Shown: positions 1 through 10,323 of the stretch, in pieces
Numbering within the stretch: the first letter of the stretch is position 1
Layout: each line of letters opens with the position of its first letter
Source: Pseudomonas sp. Q1-7
Lineage (GTDB): Bacteria > Pseudomonadota > Gammaproteobacteria > Pseudomonadales > Pseudomonadaceae
NCBI RefSeq assembly: GCF_028010285.1
Contig: NZ_CP116304.1
Span: forward strand, 2,372,501-2,436,500
DNA length: 64,000 nucleotides
Direction: 5' to 3'
Made by a program: the position numbers and the translations under genes
The notes under the pieces: generated by a model
Databases searched by the model: none
What the model was told of the DNA's origin: nothing
What the model saw: only the letters and a program-made list of their open reading frames with translations

Positions 1-1085
1 TGGAGGTGCTGCTCTGGCAAGCCGGCATGAGCCGCCGCCTGCCGTTCGCGCGGGCGCTTGAGGAGGTGGCGCCGCCCTGGCGTCTGGTCCTGCCGGTGGA
101 GGCGGCGACCTGCTGCGCGGTCCGCCTGCCCACCCGGAAAGGGCGCTGGCTACGCCAGGCGTTGCCCTTCGCGGTGGAAGAGTTGCTTGCCGAGGACGTG
201 GAAAACTTCCACCTCGGCCTGGGTGGCGCGCTGGCCGACGGCCGGCACCGGGTATTCGCCGTGCGCCGCGCGTGGCTGGCGGGGTGGCTGGAGCTGGCCG
301 GCAAGCTCGGGCCAGCGCCGGCGGCCATCCATATCGATGCCGACCTGCTGCCGGAGCAGGGCACCCAGTTGCTCTGGCTGGAACAACGCTGGTTGCTGGG
401 GGGTGAAGGCAGTACCCGGCTCAGCTTCGAGGAGCAGGACTGGCCGTACCTGCAAGGCGCCTGCCCGGCACCGCGCAGCGGCTACGCACCGGCTGGGCGC
501 CAGACCCTGGACGGCGTGGACGACTGGGGCGACGAAGGCGATCCCTACGCCTGGCTGGCGGCGCAGAAGGGCGCCGACCTGGCGCAAGGCGAATTCGCCC
601 TGCGCCAGGAAGGCCAGCGCTGGTCCCGCTGGAAGCCCCTGCTGGGGCTGGTGGGCCTGTGGCTGGTGCTGCAGTGGGGCTTCAATCTGGTCCAGGCCTG
701 GCAGCTGGAGCGTCAGGGCGAGACCTATGCCGACGCCAATGAAGCGCTCTATCGCGAGCTGTTCCCCGAGGACAGCAAGCTGGTGAACCTGCGCGCGCAG
801 TTCGACCAGCACCTGGCCGAGGGGGCCGTATCTAGCCAGGGGCGCCTGCTGGCCCTGCTCGGCCAGGCGGCCCAGGCGCTGATCGCCGAAGGCGCGCAAG
901 TCCGGGTGCAGCAGCTGGACTTCAGTGACGTGCGCGGCGACCTCGCGCTCCAGGTACAGGCGCCGGGCTTCGATGCCCTCGAACGTCTGCGTCAGCGCCT
1001 GATCGGCAGCGGGCTTTCCGTGCAAATGGGGTCGGCCAGCCGCGATCAGGGCGGTGTCAGCGCGCGACTGGTGATAGGGGGATGA
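1..1085 (+). CDS. xcpY: Type II secretion system protein L (GspL/XcpY), 5'-truncated by window edge
   Basis: Inner-membrane component of the type II secretion machine. Its cytoplasmic domain anchors the GspE ATPase and its periplasmic part pairs with GspM. The reading frame is open to the left edge, so the GTG at 6 is probably not the true start and roughly 20 N-terminal residues lie outside. Visible are the actin-like cytoplasmic domain (including LRQALPFAVEE), one membrane segment near residues 212-232 (LVGLWLVLQWGF) and a ferredoxin-like periplasmic end. The stop overlaps the next gene's ATG by 4 bp (ATGA), as expected for coupled gspL-gspM. The sequence reads as very close to P. aeruginosa XcpY. 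Confidence 0.95.
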   Translation, partial: EVLLWQAGMSRRLPFARALEEVAPPWRLVLPVEAATCCAVRLPTRKGRWLRQALPFAVEELLAEDVENFHLGLGGALADGRHRVFAVRRAWLAGWLELAGKLGPAPAAIHIDADLLPEQGTQLLWLEQRWLLGGEGSTRLSFEEQDWPYLQGACPAPRSGYAPAGRQTLDGVDDWGDEGDPYAWLAAQKGADLAQGEFALRQEGQRWSRWKPLLGLVGLWLVLQWGFNLVQAWQLERQGETYADANEALYRELFPEDSKLVNLRAQFDQHLAEGAVSSQGRLLALLGQAAQALIAEGAQVRVQQLDFSDVRGDLALQVQAPGFDALERLRQRLIGSGLSVQMGSASRDQGGVSARLVIGG

Positions 1086-1606
1086 AGATGATCGACGCAA
1101 TCAAGTCACCACTGCAGACGCAATGGCAGGCCTCTTCCCTGGGCGTGCGTTGGCGCGCCATGCCCGCCCGGGACCGCGTGGCATTGGCCGGGCTGGGCGT
1201 ATTCCTCGGCCTGGTCCTGCTCTATCTGCTCCTCTGGCTGCCGGCCGAACGTCGTCTGGCCAGTGCCCGCGAGTTCTTCGAGGACCAGCGGGGCCTGCAT
1301 GCCTACCTGCAACTGCACGCTCCCCAGGCACGCGCGGCACAGCGCCAGCCGCTGGCCCAGTTGGACCCGGAGCGGCTGCAGGGACTGGTCACCGCCACCG
1401 CCGCCGAGCAGGGGCTGGCAGTCGAGCGCATCGACAGCGACGCGCCGGGCGCGGTGCAGGTGAACCTGCAGCCGGCCGCTTTCCCCAGCCTGTTGCGTTG
1501 GCTGGGCGTGCTGGAAGGGCAGGGGGTGCGCATTGAGGCAGCGGGCCTGGACCGCACCGACGATGGCCGCGTCACCGCGCGGTTCGCGCTGAAGGTGGGG
1601 AACTGA
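1082..1606 (+). CDS. xcpZ: Type II secretion system protein M (GspM/XcpZ)
   Basis: Bitopic inner-membrane protein, 174 residues, the usual size for GspM. It has a short cytoplasmic N-terminus, one transmembrane helix around residues 35-54 (LAGLGVFLGLVLLYLLLWL) and a small periplasmic domain with ferredoxin-like character that partners GspL. It starts inside the gspL stop codon. No gsp gene follows, so this is the end of the secretion operon, as in the xcpR-Z cluster. No clear T-rich terminator follows directly; the next recognisable element is the tRNA promoter at 1705. Confidence 0.95.
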   Translation: MKMIDAIKSPLQTQWQASSLGVRWRAMPARDRVALAGLGVFLGLVLLYLLLWLPAERRLASAREFFEDQRGLHAYLQLHAPQARAAQRQPLAQLDPERLQGLVTATAAEQGLAVERIDSDAPGAVQVNLQPAAFPSLLRWLGVLEGQGVRIEAAGLDRTDDGRVTARFALKVGN

Positions 1607-1704
1607 TCCCGCCCCGATCCAGGGCGCTTGCGCCGGGATGGTGCGCTCCGGTGATCGAGCGATACGGTAAAAGCTGGGTTTGCAGAAAAAATCCATACAG
1701 GGTG

Positions 1705-1733
1705 TTGACTTAGCGAGGGCCACTGCGTAAATT
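1705..1733 (+). promoter_or_regulatory. Sigma-70 promoter of the tRNA operon
   Basis: TTGACT (1705-1710), a 17-bp spacer, then TAAATT (1728-1733), followed by a GC-rich discriminator GCGCGCC (1734-1740), the hallmark of stringently controlled stable-RNA promoters. It lies about 20 bp before the first tRNA. Confidence 0.75.
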
Positions 1734-1752
1734 GCGCGCCTCGCAAGGCGAT

Positions 1753-1828
1753 GGGTGGTTAGCTCAGCCGGGAGAGCATCTGCCTTACAAGCAGAGGGTC
1801 GGCGGTTCGATCCCGTCACCACCCACCA
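1753..1828 (+). tRNA. tRNA-Val (anticodon TAC)
   Basis: 76-nt cloverleaf with encoded CCA (1826-1828). Acceptor arm GGGTGGT pairs with ACCACCC (1818-1824). The anticodon loop CTTACAA (1784-1790) carries TAC at 1786-1788, and the T-loop GGTTCGATCC is canonical. First gene of a three-tRNA transcript. Confidence 0.97.
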
Positions 1829-1864
1829 TTCCTTGTGAATTTCGGACGCAAGTCCGGCCGACGC

Positions 1865-1941
1865 GCAGCGGTAGTTCAGTCGGTTAGAATACCGGCCTGT
1901 CACGCCGGGGGTCGCGGGTTCGAGTCCCGTCCGCTGCGCCA
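1865..1941 (+). tRNA. tRNA-Asp (anticodon GTC), copy 1
   Basis: 77-nt cloverleaf with CCA encoded. Acceptor GCAGCGG pairs with CCGCTGC (1931-1937); anticodon GTC at 1899-1901 sits inside loop CTGTCAC. It is preceded by a small hairpin, CGGAC-GCAA-GTCCG (1843-1856). Confidence 0.97.
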
Positions 1942-2043
1942 TACCTTCCATGTTCGAGTCGCTCGGGCATGAGGCGGCAGAAGCTTGTAAGCCTCTGCGC
2001 CAGACGCAAGTTAGCTCCATCGGACGCAAGTCCGAACCGACAC

Positions 2044-2120
2044 GCAGCGGTAGTTCAGTCGGTTAGAATACCGGCCTGTCACGCCGGGGGTCGCGGGTTC
2101 GAGTCCCGTCCGCTGCGCCA
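2044..2120 (+). tRNA. tRNA-Asp (anticodon GTC), copy 2
   Basis: Identical in sequence to the first tRNA-Asp copy. Also preceded by the CGGAC-GCAA-GTCCG hairpin (2021-2034), so hairpin plus tRNA look like a tandemly duplicated unit. The operon terminator follows 7 nt later. Confidence 0.97.
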
Positions 2121-2127
2121 TACAGAG

Positions 2128-2161
2128 AAGCCCTCAGGTAGAAATACCTGGGGGCTTTTTC
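2128..2161 (+). terminator. Rho-independent terminator of the tRNA operon
   Basis: Stem AAGCCC-T-CAGGTA pairs with TACCTG-G-GGGCTT across loop GAAA, followed directly by a T tract (2156-2161). Strong intrinsic terminator. Confidence 0.9.
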
Positions 2162-2263
2162 TTTGCCTGTTCGGCCGGGTAATTTTCCGGTCACCTGGGA
2201 TCGTTACGTTCTTGGCATGGTCTTTGTTTCCATGACTGCTATCGAACCCGGGAGGAACAGCCA

Positions 2264-2350
2264 ATGGACGATTATCAGGAAGAAATCCTCGATTTCCACG
2301 CCTCCGAGCAGGACCCGGTGGAGCCCGCCGACGACGCCACGGAGATGTGA
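2264..2350 (+). CDS. Small acidic peptide, 28 aa (unknown function)
   Basis: Short frame ATG(2264)-TGA(2350) encoding a 28-residue, strongly acidic peptide beginning MDDYQEEILDF. A good ribosome-binding site (GGGAGGA, about 2249-2254) sits 9-10 nt upstream. The gene ends exactly one base before the convergent AraC gene. Strong Shine-Dalgarno plus a clean stop argue for translation. No function is recognisable; it could be a small conserved Pseudomonas protein. Confidence 0.55.
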   Translation: MDDYQEEILDFHASEQDPVEPADDATEM

Positions 2351-3388
2351 TCAGCCCGCCTGGCGCTGGGCGCGGCGGAATTCCCCCGGGGTGCTGCCGC
2401 TCCAGCGCTTGAAGGCGCGCTGGAAGGCTTCGGCCGAGGCGAAGCCCAGCAGGTAGGCGATTTCGCCGAAGGCCAGTTCGGTGTCGCGGATGTAGGCCAT
2501 GGCCAGGTCGCGGCGGGTCTCGTTGAGAATGGCGCGGAACTGGGTGCCTTCCTCGGCCAGCTTGCGGCGCAGGGTCCAGCTGGGCATCTGCAGGCGCGCC
2601 GCCACCTCTTCCAGGTCCGGTTCGCGGCCGTGCAGCAGTGGCCCCAGCAATTGGGTGATGCGTTCGCGCAGGCTGCGGGTGCGGGTCAGTTGCTGCAATT
2701 CCCTTTCGCAGATCTCCAGTAGTTGCCGCCAGGTGCTCGGGCAGTGCTCGCGGCCGCGCAGCGCCAGGGTGTCCAGGGACAGGCGCAACTGGTTGGCAGC
2801 GGCCTCGAACTCCACCGGGCAGCCGAAATACTCGGCATAGCGCTCGGCGTAGTCCGGCGCGGGAAATTCGATCTCCACCTTTTCCAGGCGAATACCGCTG
2901 CCCGCCAGTTGGCTCAGGTGGTTCTGCCAGCCGGCCAGCACCGAGTCCACCACGAAGCGGTTGTAGGCGTTGTAGGGGCTGATGGAATAGAAGCGCAGCC
3001 AGGCGCCCTTGCTGTCCTCGTGGAAGCTCGATTGGCCCCGGTAGTTACTGGCGTAGAGCCGTTCGAAGCGCGTCAGGGCACGGGCGGCTTCCCGCAGGTT
3101 GGGTGCCTGCGCCGCGCAGACGCCCGCCAGGCCCAGCTGGCTGAGGTGGCTGAGGCAGCCCATGCGCAAACCCAGTGCCGGATCGCCGCTGAGCTGGATG
3201 GCGGCATGGCCGAGGCGCATGTAGCGCGGGATCGACAGACGTCCCTGGGGTTCGGCGAAGCGCGCGGCGTCCAGGCCAAAGCGCTGCAGCAGCTCCGCGG
3301 GCGACTGGCCGGCCTGTTCCAGTGCCGCGACCAGGCTGTGGACGAAGCTGACCGAGAGGTCGCCGAGCTTGACCCGTTGCGCTTTCAT
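2351..3388 (-). CDS. AraC-family transcriptional regulator
   Basis: 345-residue regulator. The N-terminal two thirds matches the AraC 'arabinose-binding-like' sensing domain (as in OruR/ArgR-type Pseudomonas regulators). The C-terminal ~100 residues hold the two helix-turn-helix motifs, with conserved stretches LRRKLAEEGTQF, AYLLGFASAEAFQRAFKRW and STPGEFRR. Its ATG overlaps the stop of the upstream gene by 4 bp, so the two are co-translated and probably functionally linked. The ligand is unknown. Position next to fadH and the tRNAs agrees with the P. aeruginosa order. Confidence 0.9.
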   Translation of the reverse strand: MKAQRVKLGDLSVSFVHSLVAALEQAGQSPAELLQRFGLDAARFAEPQGRLSIPRYMRLGHAAIQLSGDPALGLRMGCLSHLSQLGLAGVCAAQAPNLREAARALTRFERLYASNYRGQSSFHEDSKGAWLRFYSISPYNAYNRFVVDSVLAGWQNHLSQLAGSGIRLEKVEIEFPAPDYAERYAEYFGCPVEFEAAANQLRLSLDTLALRGREHCPSTWRQLLEICERELQQLTRTRSLRERITQLLGPLLHGREPDLEEVAARLQMPSWTLRRKLAEEGTQFRAILNETRRDLAMAYIRDTELAFGEIAYLLGFASAEAFQRAFKRWSGSTPGEFRRAQRQAG

Positions 3389-4317
3389 CGGGCGCTCAGC
3401 CAGGCGTTCAGCAGGTGACTGCCCGGCGCCTCGCTGGCCTGCGGAGCGCCGGCCGGGGTCAACTCGCTGCCAGCGGGCGCGTTGTGCAGAGGCCAGAGCC
3501 GACCACGCAGGAACAGCGCCTCGCTGGCGTGGGTCTGGCCGTCGCTCAGGGTCACCTGGCTCTGCGGATAGCCCAGGCTCCAGTCGCGTGTGATGGTCAC
3601 CAGGCCGCTGGCGGTTTGCAGGTCCTGGCGGGACTCGCCACGGGCGCTCTGCGGCCAGGGCTGGCTGAAGGGCTCGCCGAGCAGTCGGCCGTCCGGGGCG
3701 AAGGCCAGCGCCAGGTTATAGAGAGCGCCGTGGCCGCTGCGCAGCTTGCCGTCCTTGAAGTAGGGCGAGGGCAGGAGGATGGAGCCGGCGAGGAGCGTTA
3801 CCTGGTACTCCCCGGCCAGACGGCTGAACAGTTTCTGGTAGTCCCGCGCCATGCGTCGCGCCTTGGCCCGCAGCAGGGCCTCTTCCAGGTCCTGGCCCTG
3901 GAGGAACAGGCGGCCCAGCAGGGTCGGGTGGCTGAGGGTCAGCAACCGGCCGCCCTCGGCGAAGCTGCGGGCCTGGTAGAGGTCGTGCTTCTCGTCCTGC
4001 AGCAGCAGCCAGGTGCCGATATGGTCGGGCAGGGCGACCACCGTCTTCTCATTCAGCAGGCCCTGGGCGCGGGCCTGGTCGAGGGCGGCGGCCAGCTTCA
4101 TCCGCAGCAGGTCCGGGTCGCGGTAGTCGCTGGGGTAGAGCGCCGGGCGGATCGCCAGCAGGTTGCCGTTGGCGCTGGCGGTGCCGACATCGCTGGCCAG
4201 GCTGGCGCGCAGGTCGGACAGGTAATGGCCGCGTGGCCGTTCACCGGTCCAGAGCGCATAGGCGGTCAGGCAGCTCACCAGGATGGCGGCGATCAGGGGC
4301 GTCAGCAGTTTGCGCAT
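3385..4317 (-). CDS. Nitrilase-fold (carbon-nitrogen hydrolase-like) envelope protein, probably catalytically dead
   Basis: 310 residues with an N-terminal hydrophobic segment (LLTPLIAAILVSC) ending in a lipobox-like LVSC at residue 16, so it is a lipoprotein or membrane-anchored. The body keeps the carbon-nitrogen hydrolase framework: the 'LPDHIGTW' strand where the catalytic PE should be, 'YNLALAFAPDGRLLG' (family: N-A-x-x-DPxG), and 'TRDWSLGYPQ' where the family has ICYDxxFPE. All three catalytic positions (Glu, Lys, Cys) look substituted, which is inference from motif alignment by eye. It lies first in a two-gene operon with the AraC regulator. Confidence 0.6.
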   Translation of the reverse strand: MRKLLTPLIAAILVSCLTAYALWTGERPRGHYLSDLRASLASDVGTASANGNLLAIRPALYPSDYRDPDLLRMKLAAALDQARAQGLLNEKTVVALPDHIGTWLLLQDEKHDLYQARSFAEGGRLLTLSHPTLLGRLFLQGQDLEEALLRAKARRMARDYQKLFSRLAGEYQVTLLAGSILLPSPYFKDGKLRSGHGALYNLALAFAPDGRLLGEPFSQPWPQSARGESRQDLQTASGLVTITRDWSLGYPQSQVTLSDGQTHASEALFLRGRLWPLHNAPAGSELTPAGAPQASEAPGSHLLNAWLSAR

Positions 4318-4458
4318 GGGGAGTCCGGGCCTTGGGAATGCCGGTCAGGGTAGGGGACGCACGGCCGCTTGCCAAGGTGGGCTGTCAGTTTGGATCAGTA
4401 ACTTGTCAGTTTCGATCATTGAGCGGGGCATGCCTGCTCTTTATCTTCAGCCCCATAA

Positions 4459-6555
<2,097 letters not shown>

Positions 6556-6801
6556 TCCACCCCGCCGCCCGGCGTCGGGCCGAGCGGCTTCCCTCCAGCT
6601 CCAACCACGTCACATTTCTGCCCTGCCGCCGGTCCGACAGCGTCCGGTGGCGGGGCTCTGCCAACCCAGTCACATTGCTCGGCGGCTAATATCCCCTAGA
6701 CTTTTCTAAAGTCCGGATCGGTGCGTGCAGAGGAAACCGCGTGCCAAAGGCCCCCCATCAACGCCCGCCGTGATTCACCGCGCAGAGCCAGAGGTAGAGC
6801 G
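6556..6801. other. Intergenic region, fadH to coiled-coil gene
   Basis: About 245 bp without a gene. Contains an imperfect GC-rich hairpin (CCGCCGGTCCG...CGTCCGGTGGCGG, about 6627-6656) that may end fadH transcription. It also has a repeated motif (CCAACCACGTCACATT near 6601, CCAACCCAGTCACATT near 6661) and an extended -10-like GGCTAATAT near 6683-6691 that could drive the downstream gene. Confidence 0.4.
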
Positions 6802-8172
6802 ATGAGCATGCTGAAGAAGCCACAACTGGTGGAAGCCGTCGTGTTCTTCAACGACCGCGGCATCTGCAAGCAGATGCTCTACTCGGAGTTCGAAGCCATC
6901 CTCGACGGTGTGGTCGGCCTGCCGGAGTTCGCCGACTCCCAGATGAACCTGGCCTACCTGATGATCAATCCGCGCCTGCAAGTGCGTGCGGCGGTGTTCT
7001 TCTACCTCGACTTCGACGAAGAGGGTCGTGCCGATACGGGCTGGAACCTGCCCCTGCGGCAGTTGGCCGAACGCGCCGGCCGGGGCCCCGACCTGGGCGC
7101 CGGCCCCATCCGTCTGGCCTGTCGCAGCCAGTGCCCGGTGGCCTGGCAGCAGATGCACCTGTGGGATCCCAGCCTGAACGCCGATCGCAACGACCTGGCG
7201 CTGCTGCGCGATGCCATCAAGGGCAACAGCCTTGGCCTGCTCGTGGAGGAGGAACTGCCCAAGGTGCTGGACGCCGAGCGGTTGCAGATGGCCTCGGAAG
7301 ACAGTTGGTACGCCCCACCGGAAATCACCCGGGAAATGGCCGAGCAACTGGCGGAGAAGATGGAAAAGGAGCACCGCCTGAAGACCGCCCAGTTGGTGCG
7401 GCAGCAGCGCCTGCGTCTCAGCTCCCTCAGCCAGCAGAACGAAGAAGCCATCGCGCGGGTGCGTCAGGCCGCCGACCAGAGCAACTCGGCCCTGCAGGAG
7501 CAGATCCGTACCCTGCAGCAGGCTCTGCGCCAGCAGGAAGAGACCAATGCCGAGCTGCAGTCGCAGTTGGCCAGCGAGGTGGAGCGCTATCAGGCGGGTC
7601 GTGAGGAAATGACCCTGCAATTGCGTGCCCTGGAGCGCCATGGGCGCACCGAGGCCGACATCCTTCGCACCCAGTTCGAAAGCGAGCTGCAGGCGCGAGT
7701 CGCCGCCGCCGTGACCGAGTACCGCGAGCAACTGGCCATCCGCGATGTCGAACTGGCCTACCGCGACCAACTGGACGCCCAGCTGCAGGCCGAGGTCAAT
7801 CGCCTGCGCCAGGAGTGCGAAATGCTGGAAGGGCAGTCCGGGCAGCGGATGCTGGAGCACCTGGCCCAGTTGGGCGTGGTGTTCGTGGTCTACCACCCGG
7901 GCGCCGGCCACCTGACCATCCCGCTGGCGGACATTCCCCGCTATCAGGACAACCCCCAGGCCTACGCGGCGGCCAAGTGCTTCGTCTCCGAGAACCAGTA
8001 CCGCCAATGGCTGATCCACTACCAGCAGCCCACTTGCGAGGCCAGCCTGGCCAACGGCGAGCGCTGCAGCATGCCCATCGACCGCATCGAGGCGCCCAGC
8101 CGCTTCGTGGCCGGCGAGTCCAACTGCTGTCCCCGGCATCGGGCGGGCGGGCGATTGCGTACCGCCGGTTGA
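6802..8172 (+). CDS. Coiled-coil protein of unknown function with Cys/His-rich C-terminus
   Basis: 456 residues. Residues 1-170 form a globular N-terminal domain with no family I can name. Residues ~180-370 are heptad-rich, Gln/Glu-rich coiled coil (for example ALRQQEETNAELQSQLA). The C-terminal ~85 residues carry 'PTCEASLANGERCSMP' and 'ESNCCPRHRAGG', a possible metal site. Start ATG 6802 has AGAGG upstream; an upstream in-frame GTG (6721) would add an unlikely Arg-rich tail. Probably cytoplasmic. The same position downstream of fadH carries a hypothetical gene in P. aeruginosa (from memory). Confidence 0.8.
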   Translation: MSMLKKPQLVEAVVFFNDRGICKQMLYSEFEAILDGVVGLPEFADSQMNLAYLMINPRLQVRAAVFFYLDFDEEGRADTGWNLPLRQLAERAGRGPDLGAGPIRLACRSQCPVAWQQMHLWDPSLNADRNDLALLRDAIKGNSLGLLVEEELPKVLDAERLQMASEDSWYAPPEITREMAEQLAEKMEKEHRLKTAQLVRQQRLRLSSLSQQNEEAIARVRQAADQSNSALQEQIRTLQQALRQQEETNAELQSQLASEVERYQAGREEMTLQLRALERHGRTEADILRTQFESELQARVAAAVTEYREQLAIRDVELAYRDQLDAQLQAEVNRLRQECEMLEGQSGQRMLEHLAQLGVVFVVYHPGAGHLTIPLADIPRYQDNPQAYAAAKCFVSENQYRQWLIHYQQPTCEASLANGERCSMPIDRIEAPSRFVAGESNCCPRHRAGGRLRTAG

Positions 8173-8236
8173 GCGGAAGCACAAACCTGCCTGATTTATC
8201 CTTGCGCCCCCCGAACGGACGCCAACGGACCCGACC

Positions 8237-9208
8237 TTGCCCCTGACCCTACCCGACTGGAACCCGCGCGCCACCCTGGCTCCCCTGCGTCTGCCCTGGT
8301 TGGACGCGGCTGGCCTGGAGCTGGCCGTGCTGCGCCTGGACGCCTTGGACCCGCTGGTCTCCGGTAACAAGTGGTTCAAGCTGGCGCCCTGGCTGGCCCG
8401 CGCCGAGCAGCAGGGCGCCGAGGGGGTGATCAGCCTGGGCGGTGCCCATTCCAACCATCTCCACGCCCTGGCGGCGGCCGGTGCGCGCTTCGGATTTCCC
8501 AGCGTCGGCCTGCTGCGTGGCGAACCCCAGGACACACCGACGGTGCGGGACCTCGCGCGCTTCGGCATGGAGGTGCATTGGCTGGGCTACGGCGGCTACC
8601 GCGCCCGTCACCAGGCGGGGTTCTGGGAGCCCTGGCGGCAACGCTACCCTGGCTTCCAGGCGGTGCCCGAGGGCGGCGGCGGCCTGCCGGGCGCGCAGGG
8701 CTGTGCCGGGCTGGTGGGCATGATCCGCGAGCAACTGGCGGCCCTCGGCTGGGCGGACTATCACAGTCTCTGGACCGCCGCTGGCACCGGCACCACCCTG
8801 GCTGGCCTGGTGCTGGGCGAGGCGGGCGCGCACCCGGTGATTGGCGCCCTGGCGGTACCGCCGAGCCATGGCGTGGCCGAACAGGTCGAGGCCATCCTCG
8901 ACGAGGCGGGCCAGACCGATCGCGACTACCACCTGATCGACGCCAGCCGTGGCGGCTTCGCCCGCCTCGACGCCCGACTCGCGCATTTCCTGCTCGACAG
9001 CGAGCGGGAAGGGGGCATGCCCCTGGAGCCCCTCTACACCGCCAAGGCTCTCCTGGCCATCCACGACGAAGCCGGGGCCGGCCGTATTCCCAGCGGCAGC
9101 CGCCTGGTGCTGCTGCACACCGGTGGCCTGCAGGGGCGCCGTGCCCTGCAGGCCGAACTGTCGCGACTGGCCGGCTACACTGAGCGGGCAGTGGAAGCAC
9201 AAGGATGA
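8237..9208 (+). CDS. PLP-dependent 1-aminocyclopropane-1-carboxylate deaminase / D-cysteine desulfhydrase family protein
   Basis: 323 residues, fold type II PLP enzyme. The PLP lysine is probably K45 in SGNKWFK, followed by the conserved GGAHSNH strand (ISLGGAHSNHLHA) and a glycine-rich phosphate loop (AAGTGTTLAG). Homologues deaminate ACC or release sulfide from D-cysteine; sequence alone does not settle the substrate. It begins with TTG (8237) because no better in-frame ATG precedes the conserved start. The next gene's ATG lies 5 bp past the stop, so the two are likely co-transcribed. Confidence 0.85.
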   Translation: MPLTLPDWNPRATLAPLRLPWLDAAGLELAVLRLDALDPLVSGNKWFKLAPWLARAEQQGAEGVISLGGAHSNHLHALAAAGARFGFPSVGLLRGEPQDTPTVRDLARFGMEVHWLGYGGYRARHQAGFWEPWRQRYPGFQAVPEGGGGLPGAQGCAGLVGMIREQLAALGWADYHSLWTAAGTGTTLAGLVLGEAGAHPVIGALAVPPSHGVAEQVEAILDEAGQTDRDYHLIDASRGGFARLDARLAHFLLDSEREGGMPLEPLYTAKALLAIHDEAGAGRIPSGSRLVLLHTGGLQGRRALQAELSRLAGYTERAVEAQG

Positions 9209-9212
9209 CGCC

Positions 9213-10319
9213 ATGAGCGAACCCCTGACTCCCCAGCAACTGCGTAGCCTGGTTCCGCTCAACGCGCTGACCGACCAGCAGTGGCGCGAACTGCGTACGC
9301 AGTTGGTTCCCCAACCGCTGCTGGCGGGCCAGTTGCTGTTTCGCCGGGGCGATCAGGCGCGGATCACCTGGTATCTGCTTTCCGGCGAACTGCTGCTGCG
9401 CGACGCCGCGGGTGTCGATACACGCCTGGAAGCGGGCAGCGAAGCCGGTTGCCACCCCGTTTCCACCAGCCTGCCGCGCCTGCACGAGGCCCTGGCATTG
9501 CGCGATTGCTCATTGCTGGCCATCGACAGCGCCATACTGGCGCGCCAACTGTCCTGGGGCTCGACCCACCAGGACCTGTTGCTGGAGCACTGCCTGGAGG
9601 GTGACGGCGAATGGCTAGAAGCCCTGCTCGCCAGTCCATTGCTGGCCAAGGTGCCGCCGGCCAACGTGCGCAGCATGCTGGAGCGCCTGCGGCGCGTGGA
9701 ACTGCCGGCGGGCACGCGGGTGATGGACGAGGGCGAGGAGGGCGATTGCTGCTATTTCCTGCAAGCCGGCCGCGCCGAAGTCATCCGTGGCGCCGGCAGT
9801 GCGCAGCAGTTGCTGGCCGAGCTGGAAGTAGGTGCCTGCTTCGGCGAGGAGGCCCTGCTGGGGGATTGTCCGCGCAACGCCAGCATCACCCTTTTGGAGG
9901 ACAGCGTGCTGCAGCGCCTGGACCGCAGCGACTTCCTCGATCTGTTGAAAGCGCCGGTGGTGGACGAGGTCGGCCTGGGTGAAGCTGTGCGCCTGCTGGG
10001 GAACGGTGGCCAGTGGCTCGATGTGCGCCTGCAGGAGGAGTACGAACGGGCCCATGCACCCCAGGCGCTGAACATGCCCTTGCACCTGCTGCGCCTGAAG
10101 GCACGGCTGCTGGATAGCGATGGAACCTACCTGTGCTACTGCGACAGCGGCAAGCGCAGCGCCAGCGCGGTGTTCATGCTGTCCCAACTGGGCTTTCGCG
10201 CCTACGCCCTGCGCGACGGCCTGGATGCCCTGCCGGCGCTGCAGCGGGACGCCCTGATCAGCGAAACCGGCGCCGGCTACCTGGCCCGCTCGGGCGGGCG
10301 GATCGAGCGCAGCCGCTGA
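9213..10319 (+). CDS. Cyclic-nucleotide-binding domain / rhodanese fusion protein
   Basis: 368 residues. Residues ~14-125 look like a degenerate cyclic-nucleotide-binding fold. Residues ~140-255 are a second, better kept one, with GEEGDCCYFLQAGRAEV and the phosphate-cassette-like FGEEALLGDCPRNAS. Residues ~260-350 are a rhodanese domain with active-loop CDSGKRS, so the catalytic cysteine is present. Suggests a sulfur-transfer or redox reaction gated by a nucleotide or other ligand; no DNA-binding domain is present. Start ATG 9213 chosen just after the preceding stop. It shares an apparent transcript with the PLP enzyme upstream, consistent with sulfur chemistry. Confidence 0.85.
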   Translation: MSEPLTPQQLRSLVPLNALTDQQWRELRTQLVPQPLLAGQLLFRRGDQARITWYLLSGELLLRDAAGVDTRLEAGSEAGCHPVSTSLPRLHEALALRDCSLLAIDSAILARQLSWGSTHQDLLLEHCLEGDGEWLEALLASPLLAKVPPANVRSMLERLRRVELPAGTRVMDEGEEGDCCYFLQAGRAEVIRGAGSAQQLLAELEVGACFGEEALLGDCPRNASITLLEDSVLQRLDRSDFLDLLKAPVVDEVGLGEAVRLLGNGGQWLDVRLQEEYERAHAPQALNMPLHLLRLKARLLDSDGTYLCYCDSGKRSASAVFMLSQLGFRAYALRDGLDALPALQRDALISETGAGYLARSGGRIERSR

Positions 10320-10323
10320 CAGG

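Noticed and set aside
1753-2120. Genomic island integration at the tRNA operon
   Set aside because: All three tRNAs are complete, no integrase follows, and flanking genes keep the expected order.
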